Source: Bifidobacterium simiiventris (GTDB lineage: Bacteria; Actinomycetota; Actinomycetes; Actinomycetales; Bifidobacteriaceae). From it: a stretch of DNA of 64,000 nucleotides. The DNA is taken from assembly GCF_019331715.1 (NCBI RefSeq), contig NZ_JAHBBG010000002.1:354735-418734 (forward strand). The letters are read 5' to 3'. Shown here in pieces: positions 18,425 to 27,269 of this stretch. The position numbers and the translations under genes were made by a program. Position 1 is the first letter of the stretch, and every line of letters begins with the position of its first letter. Under the pieces are notes generated by a model, which saw only the letters and a list, made by a program, of their open reading frames with translations, was not told the DNA's origin and did no database searches.

Positions 18425-20458
18425 TTACTTCCGCTTGGTGTACATCTGCGTGTTGAGCAGGGTGGAGTAGCGCTTGATGACCTTCGGACGGATCACCTTG
18501 AGAGAGGCGGTCATCAGACCATTCTCCTGGGTGAAGTCCTCGGGCAGGATGATGAACTTGCGCACGGATTCGGCGCGGGAGACGCCCTCGTTCGCCTGAT
18601 CGACCCACTTCTGCACTTCGGCGCGCACGGCCGCGTTGGCCGCCGCGTCCTCCAGCGACATGTTGCGGTCGAGGCCTTTCGCCTCCAGCCACGGACGCAG
18701 TGTCTCCTCGTCCAGCGTGATGAGCGCCGAGATGAACGGACGCTTGTCGCCGAGCACCAACGCGTGCGAGACGAACTCGCAGCGCTGAATCACCTCTTCG
18801 ATCGGACCGGGCGCCACATTCTTGCCGCCGGCGGTGATGATGAGATCCTTCTTACGGCCGGTGATGTACAGGAATCCATCGTCGTCCAGCCGGCCCAGAT
18901 CGCCGGTCGCGTGCCAGCCGTCCGGCGTGAACGCGTTCTCGGTCGCCTCGTCGTTCTTGTGATAACGGTGGAACACGACCGGACCGCCGACCTGGATCTC
19001 GCCGTCCTCGGCGATGCGGATCTTGAAGCTCGGGAACGGCACGCCGACCGAACCTTCGTGGAACGGCACGCCGAGCGGGTTGAACGCGCACGGAGCGGTC
19101 GTCTCCGTCAGGCCGTAGCCCTCGTAGACCGGGATGTTCGCGCCGCGGAAGAAGTTCATCAGCTCCGGGTCGAGCGGGGCGCCGCCCGAGACGATCCACT
19201 TGGCACGTCCACCGAGCGCCTCGCGCAGCGACTGGTAGACGATCGGATCGAACGAGGCGCGACGCATGGCGGTCAGCGTCTTGGCCTTGCCGAATTCGCT
19301 GACCTCCTTCATGTACTGCTGCGCGGCGGTGACGGCGGCTGCGAACACGACGCCCTTCGCGCCATGGCCGGCCTTCTGCGAGGCCGCATTATACACCTTT
19401 TCAAGCACACGCGGCACCACGATCATTACGGTCGGGCGGGCCACCTGCAGGTCGGCGAGCAGCGTCTTGATGCCGGTCGCGATGTAGATGCGCATGTTGG
19501 AGGCCACGCAGATGTAGTTGATCGCGCGTGCGAACGTATGCGCCTGCGGCAGGAACAGCAGGATGGATCCGGACTTGTCGTGCTGGAGCAGATCGGGCAT
19601 GTAGTCGCGCAGGTTGAACGCGTCCGTGCAGTAGTTCTCGTGCGTCATCTCGACGCCCTTCGGCGCGGACGTGGAACCGGACGTGTAGATGATCGAGCAC
19701 AGGTCGGTCTTCTTGAGCGAGGCGATGCGCTCGTCGAGCTGCTCGTCGCTCACCGAGCTGCCGTACGCGGCGATCTCGTCCAAGCCGCCCGTCTCGATGC
19801 AGATGATGTGCTCGAGCGACGGGCATTCCTCGATCGCGCCGTCCGCCTTCTCGCGCATGGCGGTGTCCTGCACGATCAGCAGACGTGCGTCGGAGTTGTT
19901 CACGATGTTGCGGATCTGCTCTGCCGAATCGGTGTCGTAGATCGACGCGAGCACGCCGCCGCACGACATGATCGCCGCGTCGGCCAGATCCCACTCGTAC
20001 GACGTGCGGCACATGAACGCGACCGCATCACCCTTCTTCAAACCGTAGTGAAGCAGGCCCTTGGCCACCTTGCGCACTTCGGCAAGGAACTCGTTGGCCG
20101 TCTTGGTCACCCATTCACCGTTCGACTTGAACGTGTACAGAGGCTCATCACCCATGCGCTGGGCGCGGTCCTCGTACACACTGTAAATGGTCGTATGCTC
20201 GTCCAACGGCGGATTGCCGGCCGTTTCCGCGGTCAACAGACCGGTCTGCGGGTCGATGAACGTGGTGGTCGGGTATCCCGGGCCCCATTCGTCGGTGTGC
20301 GGCAGGGCGCGGTTGTCGTCGACGATGCTCTCGGGGGAGATGTAATCGGGTGCGTCCGACGAGTCGTCGCTGATCGGGTGAACGAAATCACCCCCCAGCC
20401 GCAGTGCCTTCTGCACAAGACCGGCCGCTTGCTTGTTCAATGAGGTGATGACGGACAC
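18425..20458 (-). CDS. long-chain fatty acid-CoA ligase (AMP-forming)
   Basis: The enzyme activates long-chain fatty acids to acyl-CoA through an acyl-adenylate. The protein is 677 residues. It has the P-loop YTSGSTSAPKGVEMTHENY, the motif YEGYGLTETTAP, and GWHATGDLGRLDDDGFLYITGRKKDLI near the C-terminal domain. The GTG at 20458 follows AAGGAG (spacing 6). It resembles actinobacterial FadD15-type ligases. Bifidobacteria lack beta-oxidation, so a role in lipid or membrane synthesis is more likely; that part is inference. Confidence 0.93.
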   Translation of the reverse strand: MSVITSLNKQAAGLVQKALRLGGDFVHPISDDSSDAPDYISPESIVDDNRALPHTDEWGPGYPTTTFIDPQTGLLTAETAGNPPLDEHTTIYSVYEDRAQRMGDEPLYTFKSNGEWVTKTANEFLAEVRKVAKGLLHYGLKKGDAVAFMCRTSYEWDLADAAIMSCGGVLASIYDTDSAEQIRNIVNNSDARLLIVQDTAMREKADGAIEECPSLEHIICIETGGLDEIAAYGSSVSDEQLDERIASLKKTDLCSIIYTSGSTSAPKGVEMTHENYCTDAFNLRDYMPDLLQHDKSGSILLFLPQAHTFARAINYICVASNMRIYIATGIKTLLADLQVARPTVMIVVPRVLEKVYNAASQKAGHGAKGVVFAAAVTAAQQYMKEVSEFGKAKTLTAMRRASFDPIVYQSLREALGGRAKWIVSGGAPLDPELMNFFRGANIPVYEGYGLTETTAPCAFNPLGVPFHEGSVGVPFPSFKIRIAEDGEIQVGGPVVFHRYHKNDEATENAFTPDGWHATGDLGRLDDDGFLYITGRKKDLIITAGGKNVAPGPIEEVIQRCEFVSHALVLGDKRPFISALITLDEETLRPWLEAKGLDRNMSLEDAAANAAVRAEVQKWVDQANEGVSRAESVRKFIILPEDFTQENGLMTASLKVIRPKVIKRYSTLLNTQMYTKRK

Positions 20459-20538
20459 GTGACTCTCCTTGACGTTCTCAAAACCACTTCGATGGTCAAT
20501 CAATCTTCACATCTTAATCGCTCTTTACCGCGCCGTCA

Positions 20539-20556
20539 CCTTACGGTAGCGTAAGG
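20539..20556. promoter_or_regulatory. 18-bp palindrome in the ligase/transhydrogenase divergent region
   Basis: CCTTACG-GTAG-CGTAAGG, 80 bp upstream of the acyl-CoA ligase start and 174 bp upstream of pntAA. It is a candidate operator for one or both genes. The regulator is unknown. Confidence 0.45.
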
Positions 20557-20729
20557 AAAGGCGGCATATGGCCGTTTCGGGTGGAGGCGGATGGGTCTGA
20601 ACGACGGCGATGTGCGATTGACAGCGGTTGCATACGTATTCACTACGTGGGATGCTCGCGCCGAAATTCCGCAGACTCGCTACACTGAGGCCATGTAAGC
20701 AATGGTTGCTTAGGAAAGAAAGGGCTCTC

Positions 20730-21872
20730 ATGGCTGAAACCCAGGAAGCCGTCGTGACGTTTGGTGTTCTTAACGAAACATCTGAGCACGAGTCGCGCGT
20801 CGCATTGACGCCCGACATCGTCACACGGTTGCGCAAGGCTGGCGTATCCTGCCTGTTGGAAAGCGGCGCCGGACTGGCCGCGCAATACACGGACGATGAC
20901 TATGTGAAGGCGGGGGCGCAAGTGCTGGCCGCCGACGAGGTGATCGACAAGGCCGACGTGCTCGGATTCGTCGACCGGCCGTCCACGGAACTGATCGGAC
21001 GGCTCAGGCCGGGCACATGGGTGATCGGCATGCTCGGCTCGTTCACCGACGCCGAATATGTGGCCGCGCTCGACAAGGCCGGACTGGTCGGCGTGGCAAT
21101 GGAGAAACTGCCCCGCCAGCTCAGCTCCGCGCAGTCGATGGACGAAATGACCTCGCAGAACTCCGTGATGGGCTACAAGGCCGCACTCGTCGCCGCCAAC
21201 GCCTACGGATCGTTCTTCCCGATGATGACCACGGCCGCCGGCACCATCCGCCCGGCCAAGGTGCTCATCCTCGGCGCCGGCATCGCCGGCCTGCAGGCCA
21301 TCGGCACGGCACGCCGGCTCGGCGCGGTCGTCACCGCATACGACGTGCGTCCGGCCTCGCGCGGTGAAGTCGAATCGCTCGGCGCGAAGTTCCTCGACCT
21401 CGGTCTCGACTTCTCCGCCGGACAGGGCGAAGGCGGCTACGCGCGAGCCCTCACCCCGGAGGAACAGGCCGCCCAGCAGGCGGCCGTCGACCAGAAGGCC
21501 ACCGGCTTTGATGTCATCATCACCACCGCGAAGGTGCCCGGCCGTAAGCCCCCGGTACTGCTCACCAAGGCCGGCGTGGACGGCCTCAAGCGCGGCGCGG
21601 TGATCGTCGACTGCGCGGCCAGCGATCTCGGCGGCAACGTCGAAGGTTCCACGGTCGGCACGAGTGTCACCGACGGCGGCGTCACCATCATCGGCGCGCC
21701 GTATCTGGCCAGCGACGTCTCCAACACCGCGACGAACCTGCTCGCCCGCAACGTCGGCGACGTGCTCGCGCACTTCGCCAAGGACGGCAGACTGGTCATC
21801 GACCTGAACGAGGAACTCGACGACGCGCTCATCGTCGCCGGCCGGCCCGCAGCGGCCCCGGCACAGGCGTAG
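20730..21872 (+). CDS. pntAA: NAD(P) transhydrogenase subunit alpha part 1 (NAD-binding)
   Basis: This is domain I of the proton-translocating transhydrogenase, which transfers hydride between NADH and NADP+. The protein is 380 residues and soluble, in the split form found in many bacteria. It has an alanine-dehydrogenase-like fold with Rossmann motif LGAGIAGLQAIGTARRLGA and the RQLSSAQSMDEMTSQ region. The ATG at 20730 follows a purine-rich GAAAGAAAGG. The pntAB start is 22 nt downstream. Confidence 0.95.
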   Translation: MAETQEAVVTFGVLNETSEHESRVALTPDIVTRLRKAGVSCLLESGAGLAAQYTDDDYVKAGAQVLAADEVIDKADVLGFVDRPSTELIGRLRPGTWVIGMLGSFTDAEYVAALDKAGLVGVAMEKLPRQLSSAQSMDEMTSQNSVMGYKAALVAANAYGSFFPMMTTAAGTIRPAKVLILGAGIAGLQAIGTARRLGAVVTAYDVRPASRGEVESLGAKFLDLGLDFSAGQGEGGYARALTPEEQAAQQAAVDQKATGFDVIITTAKVPGRKPPVLLTKAGVDGLKRGAVIVDCAASDLGGNVEGSTVGTSVTDGGVTIIGAPYLASDVSNTATNLLARNVGDVLAHFAKDGRLVIDLNEELDDALIVAGRPAAAPAQA

Positions 21873-21894
21873 GGGAAGAAAGGGGAGAACCATC

Positions 21895-22212
21895 ATGGAT
21901 ATCGTCGTAGCGATCACCCTGTTCGTATTGGCGCTGCTCATCGGCGTCGAGGTCATCGGCAAGGTGCCGGCGACCCTGCACACGCCGCTCATGTCCGGCG
22001 CGAACTCCATCCACGGCATCGTCATCGTCGGCGTCGTCATCGTCGCCGCGCACGCCACCAGCCCGCTCGCATGGGTGTTCATCTTCCTGGCCGCGGTGCT
22101 GGGCACGATGAACGTCGTCGGCGGCTACGTGGTCACCGACCGCATGCTCGAGATGTTCAAGTCCGACAAGACCAAGAAGCAGGACGCCGACAAGAACGAG
22201 GAGGCCAAGTAA
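21895..22212 (+). CDS. pntAB: NAD(P) transhydrogenase subunit alpha part 2 (membrane)
   Basis: This is the small membrane part of domain II of transhydrogenase. The protein is 105 residues with three hydrophobic segments (about 3-22, 38-55, 60-80) and a charged Lys-rich C-terminus (SDKTKKQDADKNEEAK). GVEVIGKVPATLHTPLMSGANSIHGIV is characteristic of the family. The stop at 22212 is directly followed by the pntB ATG at 22213. Confidence 0.95.
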   Translation: MDIVVAITLFVLALLIGVEVIGKVPATLHTPLMSGANSIHGIVIVGVVIVAAHATSPLAWVFIFLAAVLGTMNVVGGYVVTDRMLEMFKSDKTKKQDADKNEEAK

Positions 22213-23664
22213 ATGGGTACGCTGGAACAGACGCTGGGCACGCCGCTCGGTGTCGTCGAATGGTTCGTCTACCTGCTGGCCGCCGTCATGTTCGTCATCG
22301 GCCTGCACCTCATGAACTCGCCGAAGACCGCACGTCGCGGCAACCTGATCTCCGCGGCCGGTATGGTCATGGCCTGCGTCATGGCGTTCATCGTGCTGTT
22401 CGTCGGTGAGATCGGCAACGGCTTCCAGCACGGCGTGGCCGTCGTGCTGCTCATCGCCGGCATCGCGATTGGCGCGATCGCGGGCGTGTGGAGCGCCAAA
22501 AAGGTCAAGATGACCGACATGCCGCAGCTCGTGTCCGTGTTCAACACGGTCGGCGGCGGCGCGGCCGCGCTCGTCGCGCTCAATGACATCCTCAACTCTG
22601 AGGACGCGGCCGGTCCCGGCCTCGTCGTGCTCATCACCGCGGGACTCGGCATCATGATCGGTTCGGTCACGTTCACCGGATCGCTCGTCGCCGCAGGCAA
22701 GCTGCAGGGCGTCAAGTTCCTCAGGAAGCTCACCCTGCCGGCCAAGGGCGTGTGGAACATCGCGTTCATCGCACTTACCGTCATCGCGTTCGTCATGCTG
22801 TGCGTGCAGCCGTCCAACGCGGTGCTCTGGTGCATCCTGACCACCGTGTTCGCGCTCGGTTACGGCCTCGTGTTCGTCATCCCGATCGGCGGCGCCGACA
22901 TGCCGGTCGTCATCTCCGTGCTCAACGCGTGCACCGGCACCGCCGTCGCCATGAGCGGCCTCGCGATCAACAACATCGCGCTCATCGTCGCCGGCGCCCT
23001 CGTCGGCGCGGCCGGCGTGACCCTGTCGCTCGCCATGAGCAAGGCCATGAACCGTCCGCTCATGAGCGTGCTCGCCGGCGGATTCGGCGGTGGCTCCGAT
23101 GCGGCCGGCGGCGCGGAAGGCCCCGAAGGCACCATGAAGGAGACCTCCTCCGACGATGTGGCCGTGCAGCTCGTCTACGCCGACAAGGTCATCTTCGTGC
23201 CCGGCTTCGGCCTTGCGCAGGCGCAGGCGCAGCGCGAGCTCGCCGACCTGGGCGAGCTGCTCAAGGGCCACGGCGTCGAGGTCGAATATGCGATCCACCC
23301 GGTCGCCGGCCGCATGCCCGGCCATATGAACGTGCTGCTCGCCGAAGCAAACGTGCCTTACGAGGAGCTCGTCGACCTCGACGACATCAACCCGCAGTTC
23401 CCGAGCGCCAACGTCGCGCTCGTCGTCGGCGCGAACGACGTCACCAACCCGGCCGCACGCCGCCCCGGCACCCCGGTCTCGGGCATGCCGATCCTCGACG
23501 TCGACAAGGCACAGAACGTCGTCGTCATGAAGCGCGGCCGCGGCAAGGGCTACGCCGGCATCGAAAACGAGCTGTACTTCAAGGACAACACGCAGATGCT
23601 GTTCGGCGACGCGAAGGCGGGACTGCAGGCCGTCATCGCAGCCGTCAAGGAGCTCATCGCGTAA
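22213..23664 (+). CDS. pntB: NAD(P) transhydrogenase subunit beta
   Basis: PntB holds the rest of the proton channel (about nine membrane segments, 1-300) and the NADP-binding domain III (about 315-483). Domain III shows VIFVPGFGLAQAQAQ, HPVAGRMPGHMNVLLAEANV and VVVMKRGRGKGYAGIENELY. The protein is 483 residues, normal for the family. With pntAA and pntAB it forms a complete three-gene operon that supplies NADPH at the expense of the proton gradient, or the reverse. Confidence 0.96.
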   Translation: MGTLEQTLGTPLGVVEWFVYLLAAVMFVIGLHLMNSPKTARRGNLISAAGMVMACVMAFIVLFVGEIGNGFQHGVAVVLLIAGIAIGAIAGVWSAKKVKMTDMPQLVSVFNTVGGGAAALVALNDILNSEDAAGPGLVVLITAGLGIMIGSVTFTGSLVAAGKLQGVKFLRKLTLPAKGVWNIAFIALTVIAFVMLCVQPSNAVLWCILTTVFALGYGLVFVIPIGGADMPVVISVLNACTGTAVAMSGLAINNIALIVAGALVGAAGVTLSLAMSKAMNRPLMSVLAGGFGGGSDAAGGAEGPEGTMKETSSDDVAVQLVYADKVIFVPGFGLAQAQAQRELADLGELLKGHGVEVEYAIHPVAGRMPGHMNVLLAEANVPYEELVDLDDINPQFPSANVALVVGANDVTNPAARRPGTPVSGMPILDVDKAQNVVVMKRGRGKGYAGIENELYFKDNTQMLFGDAKAGLQAVIAAVKELIA

Positions 23665-23674
23665 CACGCCCAAC

Positions 23675-23717
23675 AAGAAAGGGCGGTCTTCCTCCAATAA
23701 GGAAACCGCCCTTTCTT
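23675..23717. terminator. bidirectional terminator after pntB
   Basis: AAGAAAGGGCGGT (23675-23687) pairs perfectly with ACCGCCCTTTCTT (23705-23717). It separates convergent pntB and the hydrolase gene and is T-rich on both strands. Confidence 0.85.
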
Positions 23718-23738
23718 CGTATCTACAGCTCTTCGTAT

Positions 23739-24737
23739 CTACAACCCGAACACGCCGCGCACGAAGCCGGTGACCTTGCGCCAGTACATATCCGGGGCCG
23801 TGCTCGCGCTCATCGCATGTCCGGCGCCGGTGATGAGCAACCGATCCCGGTGCAGGCTCGCACACGCCTGATAATTGCGATCGAGGAACGACGGGTCGAC
23901 GAAGGTGTCGGCCGCGCCGTGGATAAACAGCATCGGCACCGTAGCGTGCCTGAGCGACGCCACGCTCGACGCCTCCGTGAAGCCGTATCCCGCGGTCCGG
24001 CGGCATGCGGCGCTCATCGCCCTGACCACCGGTACGGCAAGCCATTTGTTCGGCAGCCGGTACAGTCCCTTCGCGTTGAACAGGAACTGGTCCCATACGG
24101 ACGTATACCCGCAGTCCTCGATCGCCGCGACCACGTTGCGCGGCAGGTCGGGCTCGCCAACCGTCATCATCACGCACGCCGCGCCCATCGACAGGCCGTC
24201 CAGCAGAATCCGCGCGTCGGGATCGCTGTCGACGATCAGCCGTATCCACGTCATCAGATCACGCCGCTCCAGCCAGCCCATACCGGTATACCGCCCCTCG
24301 CTCAGCTCATGGCCTCGCATCGCGGGAGCAAGCGTCGTGAATCCGAGGCGTGCGAACCGGTGCGCGTATTTCGCCATTTCGGCCGGCGTCCCTGTGTAGC
24401 CGTGCATGCAGATCGCGTACAGATGCGGTTGCGGAGAAACGCAATCGGGATCAAGCAGCCATCCGTGCAGCCTCAGCTCGTCCTCGCTGAACGCGACCAC
24501 CGGCTGTTTCGATTCGTCGAACCATCGTGCGGCCTCGGCCTCCTCGTCGGCGTCCCGGTGCGGCCCTTCCAGATCCGCGCCTCTGACCTTGCCGGTCCTG
24601 ACGAGTTTCATCATCGACCAGGGGAATCGCGTGTCGATTGTGAACCGGAACATGGCCTCGCCCACCCCGTACAGCATGCCGGCAGCCGCGGCGACGGCCC
24701 CGGCGCCGATCAGAACATTGCGTGTAACCCGCCTCAT
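23739..24737 (-). CDS. membrane-anchored alpha/beta hydrolase
   Basis: This 332-residue protein has one N-terminal hydrophobic segment (about 8-27, likely signal anchor) and an alpha/beta-hydrolase domain. The nucleophile elbow is GLSMGAACVMM (Ser about 180), the oxyanion-region motif is MHGYTGTPAEM, and the acid and His are probably in FIHGAADTFV and TGAGHAMS. It resembles the YqkD/peptidase S9-like group common in Gram-positive bacteria. The substrate is unknown. It is convergent with pntB. Confidence 0.85.
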   Translation of the reverse strand: MRRVTRNVLIGAGAVAAAAGMLYGVGEAMFRFTIDTRFPWSMMKLVRTGKVRGADLEGPHRDADEEAEAARWFDESKQPVVAFSEDELRLHGWLLDPDCVSPQPHLYAICMHGYTGTPAEMAKYAHRFARLGFTTLAPAMRGHELSEGRYTGMGWLERRDLMTWIRLIVDSDPDARILLDGLSMGAACVMMTVGEPDLPRNVVAAIEDCGYTSVWDQFLFNAKGLYRLPNKWLAVPVVRAMSAACRRTAGYGFTEASSVASLRHATVPMLFIHGAADTFVDPSFLDRNYQACASLHRDRLLITGAGHAMSASTAPDMYWRKVTGFVRGVFGL

Positions 24738-25057
24738 CGCATCCTCGATTCCCTATGGCAATACGCTATCTTCCATTGTATGTCCGGCGGCTGCGTATAC
24801 TGGTGAGCTGTTGCTTTGGCAGGCCGAGCCGTTAAGCAAACAGTCCGGTGGACTGTTTGTAGGCGAGGGGAGCGCGGCATCCGCGCGACCCAACCGAGCC
24901 GAAGCATGTTGCTTTGGCGAGGGAAGATACCGTCTCGTAAGAGTCCCCAAGTCTTCCGTAATCGACTCGGCGTATGGCTCACCTCCTTGGTGCGTTCTGC
25001 GACGCGTCGTGGCGTCAAACAGACAGAACGACAAGTAACAAACCAAGGAGACCAATC
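24738..25057. other. 320-bp gap with REP-like element, before rplY
   Basis: No convincing gene is present. The gap holds the REP-like element R copy 2 (24813-24874), two short echoes of its edge sequences (CCGAGCC, TTGCTTTGGCGAGG up to 24922), and the rplY leader. The in-frame extension of rplY to 24974 lacks a start site and is judged untranslated. Confidence 0.6.
24813..24874 (+). repeat. REP-like element R, copy 2
   Basis: GCTTTGGCAGGCCGAGCCG, then CAAACAGTCC-GGT-GGACTGTTTG, then TAGGCGAGGGGAGCG. Compared with copy 1 near 18.25 kb, two adjacent base pairs in the hairpin changed on both strands (GG/CC to AA/TT) while the flanks stayed alike. Confidence 0.65.
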
Positions 25058-25687
25058 ATGGCTACCACCATCAAGCTCGAGGGCGAAGTCCGCGACGAGT
25101 TCGGCAAGGGCGCTGCCCGCCGTATGCGCGTCGCCAAGCAGATCCCGGCGACCATCTACGCCGGCGGTGAGGCCCCGGTGTTCGTCAAGCTCCCGATGAA
25201 GGAGACCACCCTGTCCCTGCGTCACACCAACGCGCTGTTCTCCATCGCGTTCGGTGACCAGACCAAGCTGGCCGTCGTCAAGGACGTGCAGCGCAACCCC
25301 GTCAAGCGCATCGTCGAGCACGTTGACTTCTACGAGGTCAAGGCCGGCGAGAAGATCGACGTCGAGGTCCCGGTGTTCGTCGAGGGCACCCCGAAGGGCG
25401 TCGCCGTCGCGTTCGTCGACGTGCAGGAGCTCAAGGTCCGCGCCGATGTCGCCAACCTGCCGGAGAAGATCGTCGTGAACGTCGACGGCCTGACCGACGG
25501 CACCAAGGTCCTGCTCAAGGACATCGTCCTGCCGGAGGGCGTCGAGCTCGATATGGATGACCTCGAGGAGTCTGTCGTCACCGTCGAGGTGCCGGAGGAT
25601 GCCACCGAGTCCACCGCCGCTCCGGAGGCCGCCGACGCCGCCGCCCCGGCTGACGCCGCTGCCGCTCCGGCCGCGGACGCCAAGTGA
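25058..25687 (+). CDS. rplY: 50S ribosomal protein L25 (Ctc form)
   Basis: L25 binds 5S rRNA in the large subunit. The protein is 209 residues, the long TL5/Ctc form: an N-terminal L25 domain (1-95) and a C-terminal beta domain to about 185, then an Ala-rich acidic tail. The N-terminal stretch GEVRDEFGKGAARRMRVAKQ is typical. The ATG at 25058 follows AAGGAG at 25045-25050. Confidence 0.95.
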   Translation: MATTIKLEGEVRDEFGKGAARRMRVAKQIPATIYAGGEAPVFVKLPMKETTLSLRHTNALFSIAFGDQTKLAVVKDVQRNPVKRIVEHVDFYEVKAGEKIDVEVPVFVEGTPKGVAVAFVDVQELKVRADVANLPEKIVVNVDGLTDGTKVLLKDIVLPEGVELDMDDLEESVVTVEVPEDATESTAAPEAADAAAPADAAAAPAADAK

Positions 25688-25998
25688 TCCGACTAGGCGA
25701 TCATCTGACGCTCGGTAATCCGAGATAATCGATACCGTATCGACGCTGCATCGATACCGCGAAGGTCCGTACGAGACGAACTTGTACGGACCTTCGTGCG
25801 TTCATGTGGCCCGTATCATGCCTTGCGCAATCCATATTCATAATGTGAAATCCAGCATGCCCACCGGTGTGGGTGTGTGAGAGAGTAACAACCAGAACCG
25901 GTGCCACAAGCGCCGATTGCATACACCATCACATGCCGGCCGTGGCAGACGCTGCATAACGAGCGCTGCGGCGGGCATCGTATAAAAAGAAGTAAGCA
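25688..25998. other. 311-bp gap between rplY and ilvE
   Basis: It holds the rplY terminator (25760-25796), a short repeat ATCGATACCG seen twice just before it (from 25729 and 25750), and the ilvE upstream region. A small stem CCCAC-CGGT-GTGGG lies near 25859-25872. No recognisable riboswitch or leader peptide with branched-chain codons was found. Confidence 0.5.
25760..25796 (+). terminator. terminator after rplY
   Basis: CGAAGGTCCGTAC (25760-25772) pairs perfectly with GTACGGACCTTCG (25784-25796). Confidence 0.75.
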
Positions 25999-27126
25999 AT
26001 GACTGAACAATCCCATCACGATTCCGCGGCCCTCGACAAGCTCGCCGAGCCGTTCACCGTCCTGCCGAACGACAACCCGGCCTCCGATGCAAAGCGCAAC
26101 GAACTCATCGACAAGCCGGCTTTCGGGCAGGTCTTCTCCGACAACATGGCCCACATGACCTGGACCAAGGGCGAAGGCTGGGGCGACCGTCGTATCGAGC
26201 CATATGCGCCGCTCAAGATGGACCCGGGCGCATCCGTGCTGCACTATGCGCAGGAATGCTTCGAAGGCCTCAAGGCCTACCGCCACGCCGACGGTTCCAC
26301 CTGGCTGTTCCGTCCGGACGCGAACGCCGAGCGTTTCCAGAACTCCGCCAAGCGTCTGTACCTGCCGGAACTGCCGATCGACGATTTCCTCGGCTCCGTG
26401 GCCGCGCTCGTCAAGCGTGACGTGAACTGGGTGCCGTCCCGTCGTGAGTACACGCTGTACATGCGTCCGTTCATGTTCGCCTCCGAGCCGTTCCTCGGCG
26501 TGCGCGCCCCGCAGGAAGTCGACTACTGCGTGATCGCGTCCCCGTCCGGCCCGTACTTCCCGGGCGGCGTCAAGCCGGTGAGCATCTGGGTTGAGGACAA
26601 GTGGTTCCGCACCGGCCCCGGCGGCACCGGTTTCGCCAAGTGCGGCGGCAACTATGCGGCCTCCCTGCTCGGCGAGTACACGGGCATCGCCAACGGCTGC
26701 CAGCAGGTGTGCTTCGTGGATGCGGCCACCAAGACCTATCTTGAGGAACTTGGCGGCATGAACATGATGGTCGTGCACAAGGACGGCCATGTTGAGACTC
26801 CGTCGCTGACCGGCAACATCCTGCCGGGCGTGACCCGCCGCTCGCTGATCCAGCTGCTGCAGGACAAGGGCCATGACGTTGTCGAGACGATGATCGCGCT
26901 CGACCAGCTGCTCGAGGACATCAAGTCCGGCGAGGTCACCGAGGTGTTCGCTTGCGGCACCGCCGCCATCATCACCCCGATCGGTCGCTTCAAGTCCGAG
27001 AAGTTCGATGTGACCGTCGCCGACGGCGGCTCCGGTGAGCTGACCGTCGCGCTGCGCAACGAACTGCTCGGCATCCAGCTCGGCGAGATCGACGATCCGC
27101 ACAACTGGATGTGGAAGGTTTGCTGA
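25999..27126 (+). CDS. ilvE: branched-chain amino acid aminotransferase
   Basis: IlvE is a PLP enzyme that interconverts Leu, Ile and Val with their 2-oxo acids. The protein is 375 residues, the longer class IIb type. The PLP lysine lies in FAKCGGNYAASLLGE (about Lys214), and EVFACGTAAIITPIGRFKS marks the cofactor phosphate site. It is monocistronic, with a strong terminator after it. Confidence 0.95.
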   Translation: MTEQSHHDSAALDKLAEPFTVLPNDNPASDAKRNELIDKPAFGQVFSDNMAHMTWTKGEGWGDRRIEPYAPLKMDPGASVLHYAQECFEGLKAYRHADGSTWLFRPDANAERFQNSAKRLYLPELPIDDFLGSVAALVKRDVNWVPSRREYTLYMRPFMFASEPFLGVRAPQEVDYCVIASPSGPYFPGGVKPVSIWVEDKWFRTGPGGTGFAKCGGNYAASLLGEYTGIANGCQQVCFVDAATKTYLEELGGMNMMVVHKDGHVETPSLTGNILPGVTRRSLIQLLQDKGHDVVETMIALDQLLEDIKSGEVTEVFACGTAAIITPIGRFKSEKFDVTVADGGSGELTVALRNELLGIQLGEIDDPHNWMWKVC

Positions 27127-27152
27127 GACCGATTCTCGGTATTGATTAACTG

Positions 27153-27188
27153 AAGATCCCCGCGAACGGCATTGTTCGCGGGGATCTT
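27153..27188 (+). terminator. terminator after ilvE
   Basis: AAGATCCCCGCGAAC (27153-27167) pairs perfectly with GTTCGCGGGGATCTT (27174-27188). Confidence 0.9.
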
Positions 27189-27269
27189 GTCGTATTGAGA
27201 ATGACGACTGTTCTCACGATGACGGTTGGTCGTAATTTTTTTAACGTTGACTTTCTATGCTGTCCTACT

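Noticed and set aside
18410..20443. 677-codon open frame on the plus strand opposite the acyl-CoA ligase gene
   Set aside because: The protein is Arg/Leu/Val/Asp-rich without domains, while the opposite strand encodes a complete ligase.
21829..24249. 806-codon minus-strand frame across the transhydrogenase operon
   Set aside because: Low-complexity acidic and His-rich product typical of antisense to GC-rich genes; it conflicts with pntAB and pntB.
22752..24806. 684-codon plus-strand frame running from pntB through the hydrolase gene
   Set aside because: It is off-frame to pntB and antisense to a real hydrolase; Arg/His-rich composition and no start signal.
25688..25998. amino-acid attenuator or T-box before ilvE
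   Set aside because: No T-box core, no run of Leu, Ile or Val codons, and no alternative hairpins beyond the rplY terminator were found.
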